Source: Burkholderiales bacterium (GTDB taxonomy: Bacteria > Pseudomonadota > Gammaproteobacteria > Burkholderiales > Burkholderiaceae_C). Taken from it: a stretch of 34,616 nucleotides of DNA. The stretch spans positions 1 to 34,616 of the forward strand of contig JAIXKR010000077.1 of the NCBI GenBank assembly GCA_026932235.1, read 5' to 3'. A program made the position numbers and the translations under genes. Shown piece after piece: positions 26,877-34,616 of the stretch (position 1 is its first letter; every line of letters begins with the position of its first letter). The notes beneath the pieces are model-generated. The model was not told the DNA's origin and searched no databases. It saw nothing but the letters and a program-made list of their open reading frames with translations.

Positions 26877-27425
26877 ATGATCAAGAAGGCGCAACGCAAC
26901 ACCCCGACGAAGTCCCGCCCCGCCGCCAAGCGCGGCCTGCTCGACGGCCAGCTCGCCCAGTCGGTGCGCGACTCCGCGCAGCAGATCTGGCTCGCGGGAA
27001 TGGGCGCCTTCGGCAAGGCGCAGGAGGAAGGCGGCCGCTTCTTCGAGACCCTCGTCAAGGAAGGCCTGAACCTGCAGCGCCGCACGCAGGGCCTGGCCGA
27101 GGACAAGCTCGGCGAAGTCACCGGCCGCATGAGCGCGATGGCCGGCAGCGTCACCGCCAAGGCGGGCCAGAACTGGGACAAGCTCGAGACCATCTTCGAG
27201 CAGCGCACGGCGCGCGCGATGGGCAAGCTGGGCGTTCCCAGCGCCAAGGACGTCGAAGTGCTGACGCAGCGCGTGGAGGAACTCGCTGCCGCGGTGGCGC
27301 GGCTGGCCAAGAGCGGCGGCGCGAAGACGGGCGCCAGGGCCGCAGCGAAGTCGGCGACCAAGGCGGCCGCGGCCCCGAGCAAGGCAGGCACGAAGCGCGC
27401 GCCCCGCAAGGCGGCGGCCGCCTGA
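26877..27425 (+). CDS. Polyhydroxyalkanoate granule-associated phasin with histone-like tail
   Basis: The 182-residue protein has the PHA granule-associated domain (TIGR01837-like): [36 protein letters not shown] near residues 33-68, followed by an amphipathic helical region ([40 protein letters not shown]) and a coiled coil with [10 protein letters not shown]. The tail from about residue 144 is Lys/Ala/Pro-rich ([17 protein letters not shown]), like PhaF-type phasins that also bind DNA and help partition granules at division. The start at 26877 with GAGG upstream is preferred; an earlier ATG at 26826 lies at the expected transcript start. It is followed after two bases by a patatin gene. Confidence 0.92.
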   Translation: MIKKAQRNTPTKSRPAAKRGLLDGQLAQSVRDSAQQIWLAGMGAFGKAQEEGGRFFETLVKEGLNLQRRTQGLAEDKLGEVTGRMSAMAGSVTAKAGQNWDKLETIFEQRTARAMGKLGVPSAKDVEVLTQRVEELAAAVARLAKSGGAKTGARAAAKSATKAAAAPSKAGTKRAPRKAAAA

Positions 27426-27427
27426 GC

Positions 27428-28666
27428 GTGGCGCGCAGTCGTCGCGGCGGGCGGCAGGGCAAGGCCGCCCCCCGCGTCGGTCTGGCCCTGGCCGGCGGCG
27501 GGCCGCTGGGCGCGATCTACGAGATCGGCGCGCTGTGCGCGCTGGACGAGTCGGTTCCCGGCCTGGACTTCAACGCTCTCGCCGGCTACGTCGGCGTCTC
27601 GGCGGGCGGCTTCCTCGCCGCCGGCCTGGCCAACGGGCTCTCGCCGCGCCGGCTCTGCACCTCGTTCATCGAGAACAGCGGCCCGCGTGTCGATATCGTC
27701 CATCCCTCGCTCTTCATCCGCCCCGCGCTCGCCGAGTACGCGTGCCGCGCGGCGATGCTGCCCGGGCTCGTCGGGCAGACGGTGCTGCAGTTCGCGTTCG
27801 AGCGCCATTCGGTGCTGGCCGCGGCCGAGCGCCTGGGGCGCGCGCTGCCCACCGGACTTTTCACGCACGCCGCGCTCGAGGCGAAGATGCGCCGCATGCT
27901 CTCGGAGCCCGGACGCAGCAACGACTTCCGCCGCCTGAAGCATCCGCTGGTGCTGGTCGCCACCGACCTCGACACCGGCACCGCCGCGCCCTTCGGCAAG
28001 CCGGGCTGGGACCACGTGCCGATCTCGCAGGCGGTGGCCGCCAGCGCGGCGCTGCCCGGGCTCTTCGCGCCGGTGCCGATCGACGGCCGCTGGTACGTCG
28101 ACGGCGCGCTGAAGAAGACGCTGCACGCGAGCGTGCTGCTCGACATGGGGCTGGACCTGGTGCTGTGCCTGAACCCGCTCGTGCCCTACACCAGCACCGA
28201 GGAGGGGCCGCACCGCGTCGCCGCGGCAAGGGACGGACGCATCCCGCACCTGGTGGACGGCGGGCTGCCTGTGGTGCTGGCGCAGACCTTCCGCTCCCTC
28301 ATCCACTCGCGCCTCGAACTCGGCCTCAAGGGCTACGAGCGCAGCCACCCGCACACCGACATCCTGCTCTTCGAGCCCGACCGCCGCGACCCGGAGATGT
28401 TCCTCGCCAACACCTTCGCCTACGCCGAGCGCCGGCTGCTGGCCGAGCACGCCTACCAGCAGACGCGCGCCGACCTGCGCTCGCGGCGCAGCCATGTCGC
28501 CGCCACGCTGGCCGCGCACGGGCTGGAACTCGACCATGCGGTGCTGGACGACCCCAAGCGCCGGCTGCTGGCGACGCGGCAGCCACGCGGAAGCGCCGCC
28601 GAGCGCACGCTGACGCGGCTGGACGAAGTGCTCGACGACCTCGAAGGCGCGCTCGCAGCGCGCTGA
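27428..28666 (+). CDS. Patatin-like phospholipase / acyl hydrolase
   Basis: The 412-residue protein starts at a GTG two bases after the phasin stop. It has the oxyanion-hole glycine run [12 protein letters not shown], the nucleophile motif GVSAG (Ser58) and the dyad Asp in YVDGAL (Asp225). Patatins are Ser-Asp acyl hydrolases acting on lipids. There is no signal peptide or membrane helix, so it is cytoplasmic, and it may act at granule surfaces or membranes. The tight coupling to a phasin suggests a role on PHA granules, such as lipid or polymer turnover; that is inference. A longer frame from 26459 is spurious. It converges on the yqaA-like gene with a 32-base gap. Confidence 0.9.
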   Translation: MARSRRGGRQGKAAPRVGLALAGGGPLGAIYEIGALCALDESVPGLDFNALAGYVGVSAGGFLAAGLANGLSPRRLCTSFIENSGPRVDIVHPSLFIRPALAEYACRAAMLPGLVGQTVLQFAFERHSVLAAAERLGRALPTGLFTHAALEAKMRRMLSEPGRSNDFRRLKHPLVLVATDLDTGTAAPFGKPGWDHVPISQAVAASAALPGLFAPVPIDGRWYVDGALKKTLHASVLLDMGLDLVLCLNPLVPYTSTEEGPHRVAAARDGRIPHLVDGGLPVVLAQTFRSLIHSRLELGLKGYERSHPHTDILLFEPDRRDPEMFLANTFAYAERRLLAEHAYQQTRADLRSRRSHVAATLAAHGLELDHAVLDDPKRRLLATRQPRGSAAERTLTRLDEVLDDLEGALAAR

Positions 28667-28698
28667 TCAGCCGAGATGGCGCCGCCGCGGTGGTGTGC

Positions 28699-29184
28699 TC
28701 AGTGCGGCAGCGCGCCGGGGAAGGCCCAGAGCAAGGCCGCCGTCATCAGCACGTAGCGGCCGAACTTGCCGATGGCCATGTAGGCGACGCAAGGCCAGAA
28801 CGGCATGCGCAGCCATCCGGCGACCGCACACAGCGGGTCGCCCACGCCCGGCAGCCAGGAGAGCAGGCAGGCGCGCGGCCCCAGGCGCTGCAGCCAGCGC
28901 AGCGCGCTGCGGTGCGCGGGCTTGTGCCGCAGCAGGCGTTCATAGGCGCGTTCGGCACCCATGCCCATCCACCACGAGATCGCGCCGCCGAGGGTATTGC
29001 CGCAGGTGGCCACGATCACCGCCGGCCAGAAGAGCTGCGGATTGAGCTTGACGAGGCCGAACACCGCCGGCTCGCTGCCCAGCGGCAACAGCGTCGCCGA
29101 CACCAGGCTGACGACGAAGACCGTCGACAGCCCGAATTGCGGCAGCGCCAGGGCCAGCAGCAGCGAGTCGAGCCAAGCCTGCAT
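28699..29184 (-). CDS. yqaA: YqaA family VTT-domain membrane protein
   Basis: The 161-residue inner-membrane protein shows several hydrophobic segments and the YqaA/DedA-like VTT features: SATLLPLGSEPAVFGL, VATCGNTLGGAISWWMG and the re-entrant-like LLSWLPGVGDPLCAVAGWLRMPFWP. The DedA superfamily includes lipid carriers and scramblases; the YqaA group is not clearly characterised. GATAAT (minus, 29198-29193) lies nine bases before the ATG, too close for a usual leader. It is divergent from dusB. Confidence 0.9.
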   Translation of the reverse strand: MQAWLDSLLLALALPQFGLSTVFVVSLVSATLLPLGSEPAVFGLVKLNPQLFWPAVIVATCGNTLGGAISWWMGMGAERAYERLLRHKPAHRSALRWLQRLGPRACLLSWLPGVGDPLCAVAGWLRMPFWPCVAYMAIGKFGRYVLMTAALLWAFPGALPH

Positions 29185-29292
29185 CGCGCACGATTATCCG
29201 GGGCACCGCCCTCCCCCTCCAAAGAGGGAGTTGCGCTGCGCCGGGGTCTATACTCCTGCCTCCTTTTTGGGCAACCCCGCTTGCGCGTGCGC

Positions 29293-30330
29293 ATGAGAAT
29301 CGGCCGGTACACGCTGTCCAACCGCCTCGTCGTCGCCCCGATGGCCGGCGTCACCGACCGCCCCTTCCGGCAACTGTGCCGGCGCCTCGGCGCGGGCCAT
29401 GCGGTGAGCGAGATGATCAGCAGCCGACCCGAGTTGCAGCATTCGCCCAAGACCTCGCGGCGCGCCGACCACACCGGCGAACCCGGACCGGTGGCGGTGC
29501 AGATCGTCGGCGTCGATCCGGCCGAGATGGCCGACGCCGCGCGCCACAACATCGACCGCGGCGCGCACATCATCGACATCAACATGGGTTGCCCGGCGAA
29601 GAAGGTGTGCAACACCTGGGCCGGCTCGGCGCTGATGCGCAACGAGCCCCTGGCGCTGGCCATCGTCGAGGCCGTGGTCGCCGCCTGCGCGCCGCACGGC
29701 GTTCCGGTGACGCTGAAGATGCGCAGCGGCTGGTGCGCCGCCGAGCGCAATGCGCTCGTGCTGGCGCGCGCGGCCGAGGACGCCGGCGTGGCCGCGCTCG
29801 CCATCCACGGGCGCACGCGCGAACAGGGCTACAAGGGCGCGGCCGAATACGAGACCGTGGCCGCGGTGAAGGCGCGCGTGGGCATCCCGGTGATCGCCAA
29901 CGGCGACATCGACTCGCCGCGCAAGGCGCTCGCGGTGCTGCGCGCGACCGGTGCCGACGCGCTCATGATCGGCCGCGCGGCGCAGGGCCGGCCCTGGATC
30001 TTCCGCGAGATCGCGCATTTCCTGGAGACGGGCCGCGAAGCGCCGCCGCCGGTCACCGCCGAGGTCGCGGCCTGGCTGGGCGAGCACCTGCAGGACCACT
30101 ACGACCTGCACGGCGAGGCGCGCGGCGTGCGCAGCGCACGCAAGCACATCGGCTGGGCCGTGCGCGCGCTTCCCGGCGGCGAGGCGTTTCGTGCCGACAT
30201 GAACACGCTCGACAGTGCCGCGGCGCAGCTGCAGGCGCTGCGCGGCTTCTTCGACGCGTTGGCCGCGCACCACCCGCGGCTGCCGGAACAGCCTGCCGCC
30301 AACGACGCCAGAGCCCTGCGATGCGCCTGA
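29293..30330 (+). CDS. dusB: tRNA-dihydrouridine synthase DusB
   Basis: DusB is an FMN enzyme that reduces specific uridines in the tRNA D-loop. The 345-residue protein starts MRIGRYTLSNRLVVAPMAGVTDRPFR, with the FMN-binding PMAGVTD, the segment INMGCPAKKVCNTWAGSALM whose Cys106 is the catalytic acid, LKMRSGW, AIHGRTREQGYKG, and PVIANGDIDSP. The C-terminal helical domain is present and includes HHPRL near its end. The start at 29293 is preferred; a GTG at 29287 is two codons earlier. TATACT at 29249-29254 is a possible -10, but no -35 fits. It overlaps fis by 10 bases, the same pairing as in E. coli. Confidence 0.97.
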   Translation: MRIGRYTLSNRLVVAPMAGVTDRPFRQLCRRLGAGHAVSEMISSRPELQHSPKTSRRADHTGEPGPVAVQIVGVDPAEMADAARHNIDRGAHIIDINMGCPAKKVCNTWAGSALMRNEPLALAIVEAVVAACAPHGVPVTLKMRSGWCAAERNALVLARAAEDAGVAALAIHGRTREQGYKGAAEYETVAAVKARVGIPVIANGDIDSPRKALAVLRATGADALMIGRAAQGRPWIFREIAHFLETGREAPPPVTAEVAAWLGEHLQDHYDLHGEARGVRSARKHIGWAVRALPGGEAFRADMNTLDSAAAQLQALRGFFDALAAHHPRLPEQPAANDARALRCA

Positions 30331-30563
30331 GGCACAAGTCGATCGACGACAGCGTGCGCGCGGCGCTGGAGCAGTACTTCGAGGATCTCGGCGGCACCGA
30401 CCCGCATGCCGTGCACGAGATGATCCTCCACGCCGTGGAGCGGCCGCTGCTCGACGTCGTGATGAAGCGCGCCGAGGGCAACCAGAGCAAGGCTGCCGAG
30501 TGGCTGGGCATCAACCGCAACACGCTGCGACGCAAGCTGCTCGATCACAAGCTCCTGCCCTGA
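30321..30563 (+). CDS. fis: DNA-binding protein Fis
   Basis: Fis is a small nucleoid protein that bends DNA and controls growth-phase genes, including those for stable RNA. The 80-residue protein has the dimerisation helices ([40 protein letters not shown]) and the C-terminal helix-turn-helix [20 protein letters not shown]. It is shorter than the E. coli protein at the N-terminus, as in other betaproteobacteria. The ATG lies within the end of dusB (10-base overlap), so expression is linked to dusB. purH follows after seven bases. Confidence 0.97.
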   Translation: MRLRHKSIDDSVRAALEQYFEDLGGTDPHAVHEMILHAVERPLLDVVMKRAEGNQSKAAEWLGINRNTLRRKLLDHKLLP

Positions 30564-30570
30564 TTCCGCC

Positions 30571-32157
<1,587 letters not shown>

Positions 32158-32243
32158 GTCGTCGTCCTGCGGGCGCACTGCCGCTCGCTCCGCCGCCCGT
32201 TCGTCCTCCCTCCGCGGCTGCGGTGGATCGGCGTCGCCATTCC

Positions 32244-32257
32244 TTGATTCGAATCAA
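32244..32257 (+). promoter_or_regulatory. Perfect FNR/ANR-type box upstream of the TonB-dependent receptor
   Basis: TTGATTCGAATCAA is a perfect 14-base palindrome and matches the FNR/ANR consensus TTGAT-N4-ATCAA at all ten defined positions. It is centred 78 bases before the receptor ATG and 94 bases after the purH stop, in the only AT-rich patch of the gap. It points to control by an oxygen-sensing CRP/FNR-type regulator, probably as activator. The exact promoter, and so the class of activation, cannot be fixed from sequence. Confidence 0.7.
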
Positions 32258-32294
32258 CCCGGGCATGGGCGGGCGAGTGCATTCCTCCTTAGAA

Positions 32295-32309
32295 TAAAAA
32301 TTAGTCTCA
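32295..32309 (-). promoter_or_regulatory. Fur-like box upstream of the TonB-dependent receptor
   Basis: The minus-strand sequence TGAGACTAATTTTTA matches 11 of 15 positions of the 7-1-7 Fur model TGATAATAATTATCA. It lies 20 bases before the receptor ATG and overlaps the likely transcription start region; a TAGAAT -10-like hexamer is at 32290-32295. Iron-dependent repression is typical for such receptors. The AT-rich context raises the chance of a random match. Confidence 0.45.
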
Positions 32310-32328
32310 TTTGTGTTTGGAGGATCGG

Positions 32329-34407
32329 ATGAACCAGGACGCAAGGCCGCGCGCGGCACGACGCCCTCGTCCCACGCGGCTTGGCCTGATGGTCGGACTG
32401 GCGCTGCCGGCGCTGGCCGCCGGACCCGCTCATGCCCAGGAGAGCGCGGCGCCCCAAACCGTGGTGATCAGTGCCAAGGGCTATGCGTCGACGGATGTCG
32501 ACACGCCGATGTCGCTCACCGTGATCGAGCGCGAGGCGCTCTTTCGCGGCGGTGCGCTGAACCCGGGCGAGGCGCTGCGCGGCCAGCCCGGCCTCGCGGT
32601 CATGGTCGACAGCGCGCAGGGCCTGAATCCGGTGATCCGCGGGCTGAAGAAGGAGAGCGTGGTGCTGCTCGTCGACGGCATGCGGCTGAACTCGGCGCAG
32701 CCGCAGGGCGCCGTGGCCTCCTTCATGTCGCTGGGCCTGGCGGACCGGCTCGAGGTCGTCAAGGGGCCGGCTTCCGTGCTCTACGGCACCGGCGCGCTCG
32801 GCGGCGTGGTCAACGTGCTGCTGCCGCAGGCGCGCTTCGACCCCGGCCTCACGGTGCGCGCGAGCCTGGGCGGCGAGAGCGCCAACGAGGCGCTGCGCGG
32901 CGCCGCGGTGATGAACCTGAGCCAGGGCGACCACGCCCTCATGCTCGGGCTGGCCGGCGCCCGCGTGCACGATTACGAGTCGCCACGGGGCCGCGTCGAC
33001 CGCACCGGCTACGACAGCGGCTCGGCGATCGCCCAGTACCGCATGCGCATCGACGCGCGGCAGCAGTTGCGCGCGTCCTACCAGCGCCATCGCGACGACG
33101 ACGTCTGGTATCCGGGATCGATCAAGCCGCTGCCCAACCCCGCGCTGGGCACGTCCATCGTCCACTCGCCCCGGCAGCAGCGCGAGCTCGGCGAGATCGG
33201 CTACAGCCGCGCGGGCAGCGACGATCTGCCGCTGAACGTCGACGTGCGCCTGTACCGGCAGGCGATGTCGCGCACGATCTGGTCGCGCGCCGTCCAGCTC
33301 AACCGCGAGACGGCGCAGACCACGGTCGAGTTCGAGACCTGGGGCGTCGACGCCAAGGCCGACTGGCTCGTCCATCCGCAGCACCTGCTGGCCCTGGGCG
33401 TGAGCGCCTGGCGCATGGAGGCCTCGCCCGAGCGCTTCCTCGCCAGCCCGACACCGCTGTCCCCGCTGGTGCGCAACGACCCCTTCGACGACGGTCGCCT
33501 CGAGGCGCTGGGCGCCTTCGTCCAGGACGACATGAAGTTCGGCAAGCTCGGCGTCCTCGCCGCCCTGCGGCTGGACCACGTCGCCGGCCGCGCGGCCTCG
33601 ATGGGCAACGGCGCCGTCACGCAGGGGCTCTCGCGCAGCGACAACGCCGCCTCCTGGAGCCTGGGAGCGAGCTACGAGGTGACGCCGATGCTGCGCCCCT
33701 ACGCGAGCCTGGCGCGCGCATTCCGCGCCGGCGAGATGCGCGAGCGCTTCGAGGCCTCGCCGCGCGGCGACGGCTATTTCTATCTCGGCAACCCGCAGAT
33801 CGCGCCCGAGAAGGCGACCCAGCTGGAGCTGGGCGTGAAGGGGGCCGACGCCAGCCTGTCCTGGTCCGCGGCGGTGTTCCACAACCGCATCACCGACTAC
33901 ATCACCGGCCGGCCCACGGGCACGGTCCAGAACGGCCTTCCGGTGAAGGCCACCGTCAACCTCGGCCGGGTCGAGATCAACGGCCTCGAAGCACAGGCGC
34001 GCTGGCGCGTGGCGTCCGGACAGTGGCTGCACGCCGGGCTGTCGGTGCTGCGCGGGGAGAACAAGGACCTCGACGAGCCGCTGTTCCAAATGCCGGCCGA
34101 CGAGCTCTCGCTCGGCTGGGACGGGCAGATCGCGCCCGGCTGGAGCGCCGATGCCACGCTGCGCTTCGTGCGCCGGCAGGACCGCGTGGCGAGCGTCTTC
34201 TCGCTCGGCAGCGAGAACGCCACGCCCGGCTTCGCCACCGCAGACCTGGGCCTGAACTGGCGCTTCGCGCGCGACCAGCAGCTGCGGCTGGCGGTCAGGA
34301 ACCTTGCCGACAAGACCTATCACGAGCACCTCACCGAAGGCATTTCCGGTCAGGAAATCCCGGCCTCGGGCCGCAGCATCCTCGTCGGCTGGCAGGGGAA
34401 GTTCTGA
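32329..34407 (+). CDS. TonB-dependent outer membrane receptor
   Basis: The 692-residue protein has a signal peptide (cut near AHA-QE, residue 37), a TonB-box-like PQTVVISAKG, and a plug domain (LRGQPGLAVMV, NPVIRGLKKESVVLLVDGMRLN, VEVVKGPASVLYGTGALGGVVNV as LEVVKGP). A beta-barrel rich in aromatic ends follows, finishing with GWQGKF, whose terminal Phe is the outer-membrane sorting signal. It imports a metal chelate using TonB energy. It has the FRAP/NPxL-type segments of haem receptors in altered form (FRAGEMRERF and GNPQIAPEKATQLELG), but no His lies between them, so haem as ligand is not supported. GGAGGA precedes the ATG; a TTG at 32311 is a weaker alternative start. FNR-type and Fur-like sites lie upstream. 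Confidence 0.95.
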   Translation: MNQDARPRAARRPRPTRLGLMVGLALPALAAGPAHAQESAAPQTVVISAKGYASTDVDTPMSLTVIEREALFRGGALNPGEALRGQPGLAVMVDSAQGLNPVIRGLKKESVVLLVDGMRLNSAQPQGAVASFMSLGLADRLEVVKGPASVLYGTGALGGVVNVLLPQARFDPGLTVRASLGGESANEALRGAAVMNLSQGDHALMLGLAGARVHDYESPRGRVDRTGYDSGSAIAQYRMRIDARQQLRASYQRHRDDDVWYPGSIKPLPNPALGTSIVHSPRQQRELGEIGYSRAGSDDLPLNVDVRLYRQAMSRTIWSRAVQLNRETAQTTVEFETWGVDAKADWLVHPQHLLALGVSAWRMEASPERFLASPTPLSPLVRNDPFDDGRLEALGAFVQDDMKFGKLGVLAALRLDHVAGRAASMGNGAVTQGLSRSDNAASWSLGASYEVTPMLRPYASLARAFRAGEMRERFEASPRGDGYFYLGNPQIAPEKATQLELGVKGADASLSWSAAVFHNRITDYITGRPTGTVQNGLPVKATVNLGRVEINGLEAQARWRVASGQWLHAGLSVLRGENKDLDEPLFQMPADELSLGWDGQIAPGWSADATLRFVRRQDRVASVFSLGSENATPGFATADLGLNWRFARDQQLRLAVRNLADKTYHEHLTEGISGQEIPASGRSILVGWQGKF

Positions 34408-34447
34408 CGCGGCGCCGGGCCTTCCGCAGACCCGGGGGCGGGCCGAA

Positions 34448-34475
34448 GAGGCTTACGCGATCACGCGTAAGCCTC
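34448..34475. terminator. 12-base-pair hairpin after the TonB receptor, terminator or operator
   Basis: GAGGCTTACGCG (34448-34459) and CGCGTAAGCCTC (34464-34475) form a perfect 12-base-pair stem with loop ATCA, 40 bases after the receptor stop and about 87 before the thiolase ATG. No T-tract follows. The inner TTACGCG...CGCGTAA half-sites also resemble a dimeric operator, so both roles are possible. Confidence 0.5.
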
Positions 34476-34561
34476 GTGCAGTCCGTCAGGCGTACCATGA
34501 TCGGCGGCGCCGGGTGTGGTCCGGCACTCGCGTTTCCTTTTCTGGCGTTTGGAGGGTTTCC

Positions 34562-34616
34562 ATGAGCAAGCGTGACGTGGTGGTCTTGAGTGCAGTGCGT
34601 TCGGCGATCGGCAGCT
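34562..34616 (+). CDS. Thiolase (acetyl-CoA acetyltransferase / beta-ketothiolase), 5' end only
   Basis: Only 18 codons are present: MSKRDVVVLSAVRSAIGS. The pattern VVVLSAVRSAIG is the standard thiolase N-terminus and in this group suggests a BktB/PhaA-type ketothiolase, which condenses acyl-CoA units for PHA or runs in fatty acid degradation. GGAGGG at 34551-34556 is a good ribosome binding site. The active-site Cys and the rest lie outside the window, so the exact thiolase type cannot be decided. Confidence 0.85.
   Translation, partial: MSKRDVVVLSAVRSAIGS

Noticed and set aside
29201-29230. GA/CT-rich imperfect inverted repeat between yqaA and dusB, considered as a mobile repeat or terminator
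   Set aside because: The pairing needs a bulge, there is no T-tract, both flanking genes are divergent so no terminator is expected, and no second copy is seen in the window.
32313-34565. A 750-codon open frame in another plus frame over the TonB receptor
   Set aside because: Arg/Ala/Pro-rich frame-shifted reading of the receptor; it has none of the signal peptide, plug or barrel features.

Overview
The window reads as a chromosome segment of a GC-rich betaproteobacterium of the order Burkholderiales, probably from the Rubrivivax/Leptothrix/Methylibium neighbourhood. The evidence is the gene content and order: dciA–M23 peptidase–secA, petABC–sspAB, hisIE–hinT–tatABC, argB–pyrimidine nucleotidase–slmA and dusB–fis–purH. 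A PEP-CTERM protein, a phasin and strong GC bias at third codon positions fit the same group. No composition statistic or database search was run. I see no insertion sequence, integrase, phage gene or CRISPR array, and no stretch over 300 bases lacks a gene; the largest gaps are about 150 to 205 bases.

Layout. 1-1218 (-) is argJ, cut at the left edge. 1287-5818 is an accessory block between argJ and secA. It holds a small secreted protein resembling a subtilase propeptide (-), a PEP-CTERM protein with a near-perfect sigma-54 promoter (+), and a large lipoprotein subtilase of family S8 (+). 5907-10130 holds secA, an M23 peptidase and, divergently, dciA. A tRNA-Thr(UGU) lies at 10312-10387 (-). 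10464-14647 (-) is petA-petB-petC, an intrinsic terminator, then sspA-sspB. 14821-17742 (+) is mscL and a DUF1631 gene. 17761-23630 (-) is a tight run of ten genes: DUF815 ATPase, mutT, hisI, hisE, hinT, tatA, tatB, tatC, a Nif3-like gene and pdxA. 23705-26204 (-) is argB, a pyrimidine 5'-nucleotidase and slmA. 26373-28666 (+) is a CusF-like metallochaperone, a phasin and a patatin. 28699-29184 (-) is a YqaA-type membrane protein. 29293-32157 (+) is dusB-fis-purH. 32329-34407 (+) is a TonB-dependent receptor preceded by a perfect FNR-type box and a Fur-like site. A thiolase starts at 34562 and runs off the right edge.

How the genes fit together. Most of the window is housekeeping: arginine, histidine, pyridoxal phosphate and purine synthesis, Sec and Tat export, the cytochrome bc1 complex and stress regulators. 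The Rieske protein PetA carries a twin-arginine motif, so it is a likely substrate of the TatABC translocase encoded 6 kb away; the two gene sets share an identical 15-base promoter core. The phasin-patatin pair and the terminal thiolase fit polyhydroxyalkanoate storage.

The least ordinary part is the 1287-5818 block. The stand-alone propeptide-like protein matches the prodomain of the neighbouring S8 protease at 19 of 49 ungapped positions. This suggests a secreted protease with a separately encoded inhibitor or folding partner, next to an exosortase-anchored surface protein under RpoN control. The linkage is my inference; the sequence similarity and the promoter match are directly visible.
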